From NCBI GenBank assembly GCA_963704155.1, contig CAVPHF010000028.1, positions 62,001 through 126,000 of the forward strand: a stretch of 64,000 nucleotides of DNA. The letters run 5' to 3'. The position numbers and the translations under genes are program-made. Origin of the DNA: Thiohalocapsa sp963704155 (GTDB taxonomy: Bacteria; Pseudomonadota; Gammaproteobacteria; Chromatiales; Chromatiaceae). Under the pieces are notes generated by a model. That model worked only from the letters and a program-made list of their open reading frames with translations, had not been told where the DNA came from and did not search any database. Positions 28,634 to 37,966 of this stretch are shown piece by piece (position 1 is the first letter of the stretch; every line of letters starts with the position of its first letter).

Positions 28634-29159
28634 GCGTCGCAGGAGCTGCGCTCGGCGTCAGCTAAGGACAGAAGTTCGTGTGCCGAGCCCGCAAGCACAC
28701 GCGCACACTCGTGAGCGCCTGAGGTTGCGTGCCATCACCGCGGTAGGACTGTCACCTGTCCACCGAGGTGAGCCCTCGGCAATGAGATCGCTGCAACCGC
28801 CGGCGCGCGTCCCGCCACAGCGTTTTGGACACCCATTGCGGTCTGCGCAATGCTGACATGTGAGCAGCACCTGTCGCAAGCTCTGTAGGTCACCCCTCGT
28901 GGGGCGGGCGGCGACAAACGAAGCGCCGGGCGCGGTAGGCCCACGGAGCATGCAGGTGCGTGCCGAACCGGGGGATGCCACGGGGTGGCATGTGGACCGC
29001 AGTGCCGGGCGAAGGGGGCTAGCCCAACGGAAGCAAAGAGCAGCGTAGCGGCTCGTGCGGTGCCAGGCGCGCCGCTCCATCGTCTCGGTCTCGGATAGCC
29101 TCCGATCCCGTGAGGCATCAACATCGTGTTAGTGCCTGCCTCCCTATTACGACCAAGCG
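28634..29159. other. GC-rich gap with several hairpins, no protein gene
   Basis: Between about 28880 and 29060 there are closely packed self-complementary pieces: CCCCTCGTGGGG, GCGCCGGGCGC, ATGCCAC/GTGGCAT (28975-28981 with 28985-28991) and GGGCTAGCCC. This could be a structured RNA on either strand or a relic of an element. No protein-like frame was found. Confidence 0.35.
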
Positions 29160-29184
29160 AACCCCAGCATCTTTCGCTGGGGTT
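29160..29184. terminator. Probable terminator of the 85-residue membrane protein gene
   Basis: AACCCCAGC (29160-29168) and GCTGGGGTT (29176-29184) form a perfect 9-bp stem with a seven-base loop, 47 bases beyond the minus-strand stop at 29232. The T run is only three bases. Confidence 0.55.
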
Positions 29185-29231
29185 TGTCGCGGCGCAGCAG
29201 TCCGAGCGCAGTCGCCCAGATCGCCAGCGCT

Positions 29232-29489
29232 TCACGAGTCGCCGTCGTTGGCCACCGTCATCGCATCGGCCAAAGCCGGCGTGTCCTCGACAGGCTGGGC
29301 GGGCGCACTGGCCATTTCCGCCTGCAGCTCGAGCCGCTTGATGTTCTCGGCCCCGGCCTGGGCGCGAGCGAAGGTCTCCTCGTCAGCGAAGCGCGAGCCG
29401 AGCGACAGCGCGGTAAGCGGCCCGAGCGCCATGGCGAGGCCGAGAATGACGAGCGGGGTGTGGTTGATCTGGTTTGTGGACTGGGACAT
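29232..29489 (-). CDS. Small single-helix membrane protein, unknown
   Basis: 85 residues from ATG 29489. A hydrophobic segment (PLVILGLAMALGPLTALSLG, about 12-31) is followed by a charged, Ala/Glu-rich helical tail with coiled-coil character. An AGG stands upstream of the start and a hairpin follows the stop, which support a real gene. No family is recognised. Upstream at 29.5-29.8 kb nothing coding is seen. Confidence 0.6.
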   Translation of the reverse strand: MSQSTNQINHTPLVILGLAMALGPLTALSLGSRFADEETFARAQAGAENIKRLELQAEMASAPAQPVEDTPALADAMTVANDGDS

Positions 29490-29785
29490 GAGTCGAATAC
29501 CTAAAACGCATTGGACTGAACTTCGACGATGGTGGAAAAGCGATTCGTCTGGTTTGACAAAATCTTTTCACCTCGTCGCCTGGCATGGACAATTGCTGCT
29601 CAGGCAACACTTCGCAAGGGAAACCCCATAAACCCCAAGCCTTCGCAACAGGCAAGTCAGTCGTCGTCCCGCCCCAAGCCCTGACGCGAACCCGCGCCAG
29701 CCCGAGGCTTCGCGTCGAGGCGCCCCGAGGTTCTCCGTCAAACCGTGGGCGGCGCGCCAGGCGTAGGTGAGCAGGTCTTGTCACC

Positions 29786-30276
29786 ACCCCTGAGGCTTCG
29801 ATGCCATCGGCGTCGTCGTCCGGTCCGAGCGGGACCACGGCATCGGTCATCCAACAACCGTTGCAGCCGTCATCCGTCTGCCGGGAGAGCACCCAGAGGA
29901 AGGCGCGGGTCTCGTCGTTGCCGGTGACGATCGTCACGCGCTGCCGTGCCTGCGTTGCGGTGGGATGGCGATGGCGCCGAATCGCGCTTTGCGGTGACCC
30001 AGCAACGCAGCGTACGGCGCGGAGCGCACCATCGCTGTGAATCGGCCCCAAAGGGCCTGTCTGCGCGCGATTGGCTGGCGAGGCAAACGCAAACACCTGC
30101 GCGATGCCATGGGCGTCCGCGTCGTTGGTACGCAGCCACTCCACCTGCATTCGCACCACCTCCTCGGGCGCGAGGTCGGGCGACGGCTCCGTCGCCTCCA
30201 CAGGAGGCGTTGCCGCCAGCACCGTCGTGGTCAGCACCAGCAACCAAGCCGTCATCGTGATGTTAAGGGTGTGCAT
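29786..30276 (-). pseudogene. DUF4864-type exported protein, frameshifted
   Basis: From ATG 30276 the frame gives a signal peptide (TMTAWLLVLTTTVLAATPP) and the DUF4864-like start EEVVRMQVEWLRTNDADAHG. At a GGGG run (30046-30049) the family sequence continues in another frame (GRFTAMVRSAPYAALLGHRK, ARFGAIAIPPQRR), and near 29950 it returns to the first frame for VTIVTGNDETRAFLWVLSRQ and the GCWMTDAVVPL end. Two compensating indels therefore replace about 33 residues. Either the gene is decaying or the sequence has homopolymer errors. Its start abuts the truncated reverse transcriptase in the opposite direction. Confidence 0.7.
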
Positions 30277-31435
30277 GCCGCGGTGGACCCACTGCAGCGA
30301 TTCATCCGTCAGGTCACGGCCAACGGCCAGCGGCCTGCCTGGTACCTGCAGCTGGATATCCGCAACTACTTCATGCGCATCGACAAGGCGATCCTGTGGC
30401 GGCTGCTGGCGCCGCACATCGCCGACGACGATGCCCGCTGGCTGACCGAGCTGCTGGTGTTCCACGATTGCACCGACGGCCACATCGTCAAGGGCGCGCC
30501 CGGCGAGTTGGAACAGGTGCCATCCCATAAGAGCCTACTGCGCTGCGAGCCCGGTAAGGGCCTGCCTATCGGTAATCTGAACAGCCAGTTCTTCGCCAAC
30601 GTCTATCTGAACGGGCTGGATCAGTTCGTCAAGCATCGGCTGCATTGTCGCCATTACATCCGCTACTGCGACGACTTCGTGCTGCTGTCGACGGACCGCG
30701 ACGAGCTGCTGTACTGGCGGCGACAGATCGAGCGGTATCTCGACGCCGAACTGGCCCTGGAGCTGAACCCGCGCGAGCGCCTGCGGCCAGTGTCGGACGG
30801 TGTGGATTTGCTCGGCTACATCGTGCGGCGGGACTACCGGCTGGTGCGCCGGCGCGTGGTGGCGGCGCTGAAGGCGCGGCTGCGTGCGTACCGGGAACTC
30901 ATGGTGTTGGAGCAGGCGGGGGGTGACGACCTACCGGTTCGATGCAGCGGACCTCGACCGGCTGCAGGCGGTGCTGGCTTCTTACCTCGGGCACTTCAAG
31001 CGCGCCAATGCCTTCAAGCTGTGGCAGACGCTCTGGCGCCAGCATGCCTGGCTTGCGGAGTATTTTGCGTGCGACGCGGCGAGCCCATCGGCTTGCGCCC
31101 CGCTGGCGCATGCCGAAGGCGCTGACCAACGTGCGGGTGCAGTACGCCTGGGTGCGTGGTCGGTTCCCCGGCGATGCGCTGCTGTTTCAGGTCGGCGCCT
31201 ACTATGAGCTGTACGATCGCCGCGATGCGCCGGTGGCGCGGCTGCTGGGGTTGCAGCCGCTGCGCGAGAATCGCCGCCGGGCGCTGTTCGGCCTACCGTG
31301 CGGCTGTTCGGGCGGACCCTGGCGCGGTTGACCCGGCAAGGGCGCTCGGTGCTGGTGGTGCGGCAGGGGGAGCAAGACTGGACCGGGATTCGCGAGCGGG
31401 TGATTGCCTGGCGGATGGTGCCGGCCAGCGCGTAA
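30271..31435 (+). pseudogene. Reverse transcriptase with C-terminal MutS-I-like domain, 5'-truncated and frameshifted
   Basis: From about 30271 one frame reads RT palm motifs (WYLQLDIRNYFMRIDKAIL, GLPIGNLNSQFFANVYLNGL, HYIRYCDDFVLLS with the catalytic YxDD as YCDD, DLLGYIVRRDYRLVRRR). The N-terminal fingers (about 100 residues) are missing. At a six-G run near 30925 the frame shifts to TTYRFDAADLDRLQAVLASY (LGHFKRANAFKLWQ), then about 31110 to ALTNVRVQYAWVRGRFPGDA (LLFQVGAYYELYDRRDAPVA), and about 31300 to the tail ending at 31435. The FQVGAYYELYDRRDA block resembles MutS domain I. RTs of this build occur near diversity-generating or related retroelements; no template/variable repeat pair was found here. 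Confidence 0.8.
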
Positions 31436-31441
31436 GCGAGG

Positions 31442-31856
31442 CTAATCCCGGAGCAGGCAGCAGTATCCCTCCTGCGTGAAGTGCTCGTCGTTTGTCAGCA
31501 CCTCGATCAATCCGTCGCGGCGCAAAGCGTTCACGGAGATGCAGTCGGTCAGGCTGTAGCCTTTGTCGGGACGTGCCTGGTAGAGCACGCAACCGGCCAG
31601 GAAGCTCGCATGGGTCTGTGCGACGACATCAATCGTCGCATCCGATTGCATCCGTTCCACCAGTCCGGCGGCCGCGCGGCGAAGGTGGGGCCCACGCGAG
31701 CCGAAGAAATTGAGGAGTTCCGTGAGAACCTCCTCGGTGGTGACGATCCTTACAGCACCAAGGCCCTTGCTGACGCTGACCGCAAGGTCGTGTGCCTGGT
31801 CCCTGGGATTGAGCAGGGCGATCCAGTAGAAAGGTATCGGCGAAAACGCGGCGCAT
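31442..31856 (-). pseudogene. PIN-domain toxin, frameshifted
   Basis: From ATG 31856 the product begins MRRVFADT; an extra base in the run at 31830-31832 then breaks the frame, after which FYWIALLNPRDQAHDLAVSV continues to the stop at 31442. Repaired, it would be a PIN ribonuclease of about 137 residues with all acidic positions (Asp in FADT, Glu in TTEEVLTELL, Asp in SLTDCIS and in LTNDEHF). It overlaps the antitoxin stop (TAATG). As written the toxin is dead, unless the indel is a sequence error. Confidence 0.82.
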
Positions 31857-32116
31857 TAGCCGCGCTTGGGGGCGGCGTAGAGGTAGTGGTCATGCTGGGC
31901 TGCGCCGTCGGTGGGAAGGGCGCTCAGTGCATCCTTCGGGATGTCACCCACCAAAGCCGCCGCGGCCTCCCAGATCGGTCTCTCGTCGTCGGCCGTGCTC
32001 GCCACGTTTTCGGTGGTTTCTAAGACCAGGGTAATTTCTTGATGCTCGGCGAGCCGTACCGGCTCCAGCGGGCGAAACACGCCGTCCTCGTAGATCGCTC
32101 TCAGGTGCTGCGACAT
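31856..32116 (-). CDS. DUF104 family antitoxin of a PIN toxin pair
   Basis: 86 residues. The N-terminal AIYEDGVFRPLEPVRLAEHQ (about 7-26) is the DUF104/AF2212-like antitoxin signature, with a C-terminal tail that would contact the toxin. It precedes the PIN gene with a one-base overlap, the normal antitoxin-toxin order. The antitoxin frame is intact while the toxin frame is broken. Confidence 0.88.
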   Translation of the reverse strand: MSQHLRAIYEDGVFRPLEPVRLAEHQEITLVLETTENVASTADDERPIWEAAAALVGDIPKDALSALPTDGAAQHDHYLYAAPKRG

Positions 32117-32782
32117 GGTAAACCTCAGTCTTCTCGTCGCTTGGGTTATTGGACAGGATGATACTCGAAAATGGAGGCTCCTCTCGGCTCACATATTGAA
32201 CCATTGCCATCGGTCGTGACTCGGAGGTAGCGCCAGTTTGAGCCGATGGGGCATCTTTGGAACCGACTGTTACGCCGCAGGCGTGGAGAGGGTCCGGTTT
32301 TCCGATCCATTCCAAGCCTTCAGGAGTTGCCGCGCTGTGACTGCTGTGGGTCGGGAACTGCCGCCAGCCGACAGCCGGAGAACGTCAGGGGAGTGCCAGG
32401 AAGCGGACCGCCGGCGGTCGGAAGCCGATCGGTAGGTGTCGGCCAACTCCGGGCACTGGTGCCTCGCGGGCCGGCGTCCGCCATTGGGTGGACAGCTGAC
32501 ACGACCGAGGTTTACGAGCTACATATACTGTCCCCGGAACCCTGTCCCCGGAACCCAGAGCCGGCGGGTCTGTGCCGCGCCGGGGGTGAGTGCCAATTTC
32601 CGGCAGTTCAGGCAAGAAACCGTTCATTCGCATCGATAAAGCCGATTCGATGGCGAGAACCTGGATTACCCACCATTGTCACAATTTATACGTGGTAATG
32701 GATCGCACCTCACCCTCGCCTTCCGGCTCCGATTGCGGCTCCGACACGTGGCAGTGGGTGCCCTCCTTTGAAGCGGACTCCG
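32117..32782. other. Gap with short direct repeats
   Basis: TGTCCCCGGAACC occurs twice in tandem near 32529-32556, a motif often left beside REP-associated transposase genes, none of which is present. A piece near 32343-32365 (GCTGTGGG...ACTGCCGCC) resembles the dispersed repeat found at 25268 and 40491. No protein gene is recognised. Confidence 0.4.
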
Positions 32783-35470
32783 ATGAAAAGACACTGGCAT
32801 GAAGACCGCCTGGAAGACGTCCTCTCCGCACTTCGCAGCAGCATGAGCGGTCTCCAGGCTGACGAGGCTCAGAGGCGGCTTGCCGAATACGGGTCCAACA
32901 AGCTCCCGGAGCCGTCCCGGCCGAGCGCCTGGAGACGGTTCTTCGCTCAGTTCAACAATATCCTGATCTACGTGCTGCTGGGTGCCGCGACGATCACCGG
33001 CCTACTGGCTCATTGGGTGGATACGGGGGTAATTCTGGCCGTGGTGCTGATCAACGCCTTGATCGGCTATGTGCAGGAAGGCAAAGCGGAAAAGGCCATG
33101 GACGCGATCCGCGGCATGCTCGCCCCGCGCGCCTCGGTGCTTCGCGCGGGGGTACGCCGGATGGTGGACGGCGAGGCGGTCGTGCCCGGGGACGTCGTGC
33201 TGTTGGAGGCAGGCGACAAGGTGCCCGCGGACCTGCGCCTGCTCAAGGTACACGCCCTGCAGATCCAGGAGGCGATCCTCACCGGCGAGTCCGTCGCCGT
33301 CGACAAGGGCACCGATCCGGTGACGGCCGATTCGGCCCTCGGCGACCGCACCTGCATGGCCTTCAGCGGCACCACCGTCACCAGCGGTCAGGGCATGGGT
33401 GTCGCGGTAGCCACTGGTAAGCATACCGAGATCGGACGCATCAGCGGTCTTCTGGCCGAGGTGGAGGTCCTCACCACCCCCCTGGTGCAGCAGATGGCGG
33501 TGTTCGCCAAATGGCTCACCGTCTTTATTCTTGCCGTGGCGGGGTTGCTTCTCGGCTTCGGCCACCTGGTGCTGGAGCATCCGTTCGCCGAGCTGTTCAT
33601 GGCCGTAGTCGGCCTCTCGGTCGCGGCGATCCCCGAGGGGCTGCCGGCGGTGCTGACTATCACCCTGGCAGTCGGGGTGCAGGCCATGGCCCGGCGCAAC
33701 GCCATCGTCCGCCGCCTCCCAGCCATCGAGACCCTGGGATCGGTGTCGGTGATCTGCTCGGACAAGACCGGCACCCTCACCCGCAACGAGATGAGCGTGA
33801 CCAGCGTGCTCATCGCGCACCAGCGGTACGGCGTCGATGGTACCGGTTACGAACCCGCGGGCCGCTTCACGCTGGACGGCGAGACCCTGTCGTCAGCGGA
33901 GCTCCGGGCGGTGTCGGACCTGGCGCTGGCGGCCGTCCTGTGCAACGACGCCGAGCTACACAACCAGGAGGGCCAATGGATCGTGGAGGGAGACCCCATG
34001 GAGGGGGCCCTTCTGGCGTTTGTCGGCAGGACCGGGTTGGATCGGGTCGAGACCCGCGGGCAATGGGCACGCACGGACGTGATCCCGTTCGATTCAAAGC
34101 ACCGTTTCATGGCGACGCTGAACCATGACCATGAGGGCAACGGGCGCGTCTTCGTCAAGGGCGCCCCGGAGCGCATCCTCGCCATGTGCGGCGAGCAGAT
34201 GGACGAGACCGGCACCACGGCACCTCTGGACCGCGACGATTGGCTCGCGCGGGCGGAGGCGATCGCTGCCGAAGGCCAACGCGTGCTCGCCCTGGCGGCG
34301 CGACCCATGCCCGCCGAGCACACGGTGCTGGAGCACGAGGAGATCGACGGCTTTCTGACCTTGCTCGGGATGGTCGGTCTCATCGACCCACCCAGGGACG
34401 AGGCCGTCGCCGCCGTCGCCGAGTGCCATTCGGCGGGCATCCGGGTGAAAATGATCACCGGCGACCATGCCACCACGGCGGCCGCCATCGGCCGGCAGAT
34501 CGGCCTAGGCAACCCGGACAGGGTGCTGACCGGGATCGACATCGACCGGCTCGACGATGCCCAACTGGCGGCGCAGGCGCTGGACACCGACGTATTCGCC
34601 CGCACCAGTCCGGAGCACAAGCTGCGGCTGGTGATGGCGCTTCAGACGCACGGCCTGACCGTGGCCATGACCGGCGACGGCGTCAACGATGCCCCGGCAC
34701 TGAAGCGCGCGGACGCCGGTGTCGCCATGGGCCAAAAAGGCAGCGAGGCGGCCAAGGAGGCCTCCGAGCTGGTGCTGGCGGACGACAACTTCGCCTCCAT
34801 CACCGCCGCTGTGCGCGAGGGACGTACGGTGTACGCGAACATCAAGAAGGTCATCAGCTGGACCCTGCCCACCAATGCCGGCGAGGCCTCCACCATCATC
34901 CTCGCCCTGCTGCTGGGGCTGACCCTGCCCATCACCCCGGTGCAGATCCTGTGGGTGAACATGATCACCGCCGTGACCCTGGGCATAGCGCTGGCATTCG
35001 AGCCCAGCGAGAACGACATCATGACCCGACCGCCGCGGCCCCGCGGCGAGCCACTGCTGTCCCGCGATCTGATCTGGCATATCGTGCTGGTGGCCGCGCT
35101 GTTCCTAGGCGGCGTGTTTGGCATCTACCTGTATGCGGTGGCGCAGGGCTATTCCATCGATCTGGCCCGCACCATCGCCATGAATACCTTGGTGATGATG
35201 GAAATCTTCCATCTCCTGTTCATCCGCAACATGTACAGCCCTAAGCTCGGCTGGAAGCGGGTGCGCGGCACCCGTGTGCTGTGGATGGCCATCGCCCTGG
35301 TGGTCGTCGGGCAGATCGCCATCACCTACCTGCCGCCGCTGCAGGCGGCGTTCGAGACGGAGTCGATTGCGTTGCGCGACGCCCTGCTCATCCTGGCCGT
35401 GGGAGCGGCCCTGTTCGTGATCATCGAACTGGAAAAGCGGTTGCGCTTGCGTCTGAGCGCGGCGGCCTGA
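32783..35470 (+). CDS. P2-type cation-transporting ATPase
   Basis: 895 residues from ATG 32783; TTG 32768 would add five. All functional motifs are intact: cation ATPase N-terminal domain (1-70), actuator ILTGESVAVDK, membrane helix 4 VAAIPEGLPAVLT, phosphorylation site CSDKTGTLT, nucleotide site VKGAPERIL, hinge MTGDGVNDAPALKRADAGVA, and four C-terminal helices. The class includes Ca2+, Na+ and K+ pumps; the ion is not decided by eye. A Kef-type antiporter follows 91 bases downstream and then a universal stress protein fragment, suggesting an ion or stress cassette. Confidence 0.95.
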   Translation: MKRHWHEDRLEDVLSALRSSMSGLQADEAQRRLAEYGSNKLPEPSRPSAWRRFFAQFNNILIYVLLGAATITGLLAHWVDTGVILAVVLINALIGYVQEGKAEKAMDAIRGMLAPRASVLRAGVRRMVDGEAVVPGDVVLLEAGDKVPADLRLLKVHALQIQEAILTGESVAVDKGTDPVTADSALGDRTCMAFSGTTVTSGQGMGVAVATGKHTEIGRISGLLAEVEVLTTPLVQQMAVFAKWLTVFILAVAGLLLGFGHLVLEHPFAELFMAVVGLSVAAIPEGLPAVLTITLAVGVQAMARRNAIVRRLPAIETLGSVSVICSDKTGTLTRNEMSVTSVLIAHQRYGVDGTGYEPAGRFTLDGETLSSAELRAVSDLALAAVLCNDAELHNQEGQWIVEGDPMEGALLAFVGRTGLDRVETRGQWARTDVIPFDSKHRFMATLNHDHEGNGRVFVKGAPERILAMCGEQMDETGTTAPLDRDDWLARAEAIAAEGQRVLALAARPMPAEHTVLEHEEIDGFLTLLGMVGLIDPPRDEAVAAVAECHSAGIRVKMITGDHATTAAAIGRQIGLGNPDRVLTGIDIDRLDDAQLAAQALDTDVFARTSPEHKLRLVMALQTHGLTVAMTGDGVNDAPALKRADAGVAMGQKGSEAAKEASELVLADDNFASITAAVREGRTVYANIKKVISWTLPTNAGEASTIILALLLGLTLPITPVQILWVNMITAVTLGIALAFEPSENDIMTRPPRPRGEPLLSRDLIWHIVLVAALFLGGVFGIYLYAVAQGYSIDLARTIAMNTLVMMEIFHLLFIRNMYSPKLGWKRVRGTRVLWMAIALVVVGQIAITYLPPLQAAFETESIALRDALLILAVGAALFVIIELEKRLRLRLSAAA

Positions 35471-35561
35471 CCGCCAGTGGGTGTCGCCGCGGCGAAACGA
35501 CACAGGTAGGCCGCCAAGCGAAGGTCCTGACGCCAAGAGCCTGCCCCGGCAAGAACCAATC

Positions 35562-37241
35562 ATGCAGGAACATTTCACCGAACTCGCCCTGCTGCTGGTC
35601 ATTGCCACGATCGGCGGGGCGATCGCGCTGCGGCTGCGCCAGCCGGTGCTCATTGCCTATATCTTGGTGGGCATCGTCGTCGGGCCGGCGGGGCTCGGCT
35701 TGGTCTCCGCCCACGACCAGATCGATCTGCTCGCGCAGATGGGCATCGCGGTGCTGCTGTTCCTAGTGGGGCTGAAGCTGGACCTCGCCCATGTCCGCCA
35801 TATCGGCCCGGTGGCCCTGGCCACCGGTCTCGGTCAATTAGGCTTCACCATTGCCGTCGGCTTCGGCCTGGTGCTGCTGCTGGGAAGGACTCCGCTAGAG
35901 GCGCTATACGTGGCAGTGGCGCTAACCTTCTCCAGCACGATCATCATCGTCAAACTGCTGTCCGACAAGCGCGAGATCGACGCCCTGCACGGTCGCATCG
36001 CAGTCGGTTTTCTGATCGTGCAGGACCTGGCCGTGGTGTTGGCCATGATGGTGGTGAGCGCCCTGGGCGGCGGCGACGGCCAGTCCTCAACGGAGGTGGT
36101 CATCTCGTTGCTCTGGCGGGTGGCCCTGGCGGCGGCGGCCCTGTATGTCCTCATGCGCTATGTGCTGCCGCGGGCGGTGTCCCTGATGGCGCTCTCCCAA
36201 GAACTGCTGATGATCTTTGCCATCGCCTGGGGCGTCGGCCTGGCAGCCCTCGGTGAATGGGCCGGCTTCTCGAAGGAAGCAGGCGCCTTCCTTGCCGGTT
36301 TCTCCCTGGCCTCCACCAGCTACCGTGACGCGATCAGCGCCCGCCTGACTGGCATCCGCGATTTTCTGCTGCTGTTCTTCTTCATCGACCTGGGCGCCAG
36401 GTTGGACTTTTCGACCCTCGGCGGTGAGCTTTGGCCGGCCCTGGTGCTGTCGCTGTTCGTGCTGATCGGCAACCCGCTCATCGTCATGGCCATCATGGGC
36501 TACATGGGCTACCGCAAGCGCACCGGCTTCCTGGCTGGGCTCACCGTGGCCCAGATCAGCGAGTTCTCCATCATCTTCATTGCCATGGGCATCGCTCTGG
36601 GCCATGTCGGTCCGCCGGCCCTCGGACTGGTCACCCTGGTGGGTGTGGTCACCATTGCGGTGTCCACCTACATGATCATCTATTCCCATCCCCTGTATGA
36701 GCGCCTCGCGCCCTGGCTGGGGCTGTTCGAGCGGCGAAACCCCCGCCGCGAGCTGGCCGCCGAGCAAGCGGCGGGCTCGATCCAGCCCGTGGACGTGATC
36801 GTGTTCGGGCTCGGCCGCTACGGCGGGCGCTTCGCCAAAGGACTGGAGGCGGCGGGACTGGAGGTGATGGGGGTCGACTTCGACCCCGAGTCGGCCCAGG
36901 CCTGGCGCAACAAGGGCCTTAGGGTCCGCTACGGCGATGCCACCGAGGCCGAGCTGCTGGAATCCCTGCCGCTGACCACATGCGCCTGGGTGGTCAGTAC
37001 CCTGCCGGACGTCGCCTCCAATCGCGGCCTGTTGCAGGCACTGCGCGACCATCACTACACCGGGGAGTTGGCCATTGTCGCGCGCGCGGACGAGGACGGT
37101 CTGCAGCTCAAGCGGCTGGGGGTGCCAACCGTCATTTATCCGACACACAATGCGGTGGACTTCGCCGTCGATGCCCTGACGAGCATTATCCGGCACAGCC
37201 GCGAAGGACGACGGACCGATCTTCCGAGCACGAGCGCTTGA
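35562..37241 (+). CDS. Kef-type cation:proton antiporter with TrkA-N domain
   Basis: 559 residues from ATG 35562. The N-terminal part (to about 385) is a CPA2 antiporter of 12-13 helices with GIVVGPAGLGLV, SSTIIIVKLLSDKREIDALH and FSKEAGAFLAGFSLA. The C-terminal part holds a Rossmann TrkA-N domain (VIVFGLGRYGGRFAKGLEAA, VDFDPESAQAWRN) that senses nucleotides. It exports K+ or Na+ in exchange for protons. Same strand as the ATPase before it. Confidence 0.94.
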   Translation: MQEHFTELALLLVIATIGGAIALRLRQPVLIAYILVGIVVGPAGLGLVSAHDQIDLLAQMGIAVLLFLVGLKLDLAHVRHIGPVALATGLGQLGFTIAVGFGLVLLLGRTPLEALYVAVALTFSSTIIIVKLLSDKREIDALHGRIAVGFLIVQDLAVVLAMMVVSALGGGDGQSSTEVVISLLWRVALAAAALYVLMRYVLPRAVSLMALSQELLMIFAIAWGVGLAALGEWAGFSKEAGAFLAGFSLASTSYRDAISARLTGIRDFLLLFFFIDLGARLDFSTLGGELWPALVLSLFVLIGNPLIVMAIMGYMGYRKRTGFLAGLTVAQISEFSIIFIAMGIALGHVGPPALGLVTLVGVVTIAVSTYMIIYSHPLYERLAPWLGLFERRNPRRELAAEQAAGSIQPVDVIVFGLGRYGGRFAKGLEAAGLEVMGVDFDPESAQAWRNKGLRVRYGDATEAELLESLPLTTCAWVVSTLPDVASNRGLLQALRDHHYTGELAIVARADEDGLQLKRLGVPTVIYPTHNAVDFAVDALTSIIRHSREGRRTDLPSTSA

Positions 37242-37303
37242 CCCCTCGTGCTCGGGCCTTGCTGCTGCCGGCGTCGACCAGGCATTTCCAACCGGGGAAC
37301 GAT

Positions 37304-37582
37304 GTGGTGAACAGATTCCTTAACATCTTGTGCGTGGGTACCGACTCCGATGGAGACAACGGGGTGGTGGAGCGGGCCGTGGCATTGGCGGAGAAAAACC
37401 AGGCCCGGCTCACCCTGCTAAGCGTGGTGCCGCGAATCAATGCCGGCACCGGCATGCCCGAAGGCGGTCCGATCTCGGCAGAGCTGCAAGCCTGGCTGGT
37501 GGCTGAACGTGAACGGTTCCTGACCAGTCTGGCGACTCCCGCAGTTCATGCGCAAGCCAGGTCCCGATGCGCCGTGTGGTGA
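37304..37582 (+). pseudogene. Universal stress protein, N-terminal fragment
   Basis: From GTG 37304 the frame gives FLNILCVGTDSDGDNGVVER, AVALAEKNQARLTLLSVVPR, the first strand and helices of a UspA domain, up to RFLTSLATPA. It then changes character and stops at 37582. The ATP-binding GxxG...S motif at the end of the domain is absent, so it is a truncated gene. It lies 62 bases after the antiporter gene. Confidence 0.72.
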
Positions 37583-37606
37583 TCGGTCTGCTGGGCAGAA
37601 AGAAGA

Positions 37607-37646
37607 AAGCCCGCGCGACCCGATGCCAAATCGGTCGCGCGGGCTT
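37607..37646. terminator. Long GC-rich inverted repeat after the UspA fragment
   Basis: AAGCCCGCGCGACC (37607-37620) pairs exactly with GGTCGCGCGGGCTT (37633-37646), and the stem can be extended by CGAT/ATCG with one bulge. It has no T run. It probably ended the ATPase-antiporter-Usp transcript. The following bases to 37966 show no gene. Confidence 0.55.
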
Positions 37647-37966
37647 GAACGACAGGTCCGTCTGCGCTTGCCTCATGGAGGTCGTGATCGCTCGGTGCTA
37701 GCCTACATCGCTAGCCGGCGGGCATTTTGTGACCGAGTGCAAATTCTTCGGCGATAATCGGGTCCTTTGCGTCCACTGAGGCTCGCTCTTGCGGCAGCGA
37801 CCGGCCACAAGCGGCCCTTGACCGCTGCCGGCTGTGGCGGCAGGATTCGGCCGCAACGTTTACACGTATCAGACGCAAAGAGCTAAGCGGAGTTTTCCTG
37901 CGCTTGTTGTCGCTAGGTAAGCGGCTCCATGCCCGTGTCCGCTACCATGCTCCGAGGGAGTTGCCA

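Noticed and set aside
28800..31500. Template/variable repeat pair for a diversity-generating retroelement
   Set aside because: No near-identical pair with adenine-specific differences and no lectin-type target gene were seen around the reverse transcriptase relic.
33002..35244. Long frames within the P-type ATPase gene, on both strands
   Set aside because: They are high-GC shadows of the intact ATPase; no family motifs and His/Arg/Gly-rich composition.
36087..37196. 369-residue minus-strand frame opposite the Kef gene
   Set aside because: Shadow frame; composition rich in His, Gln and Gly with no domain, while the plus strand has a complete antiporter.
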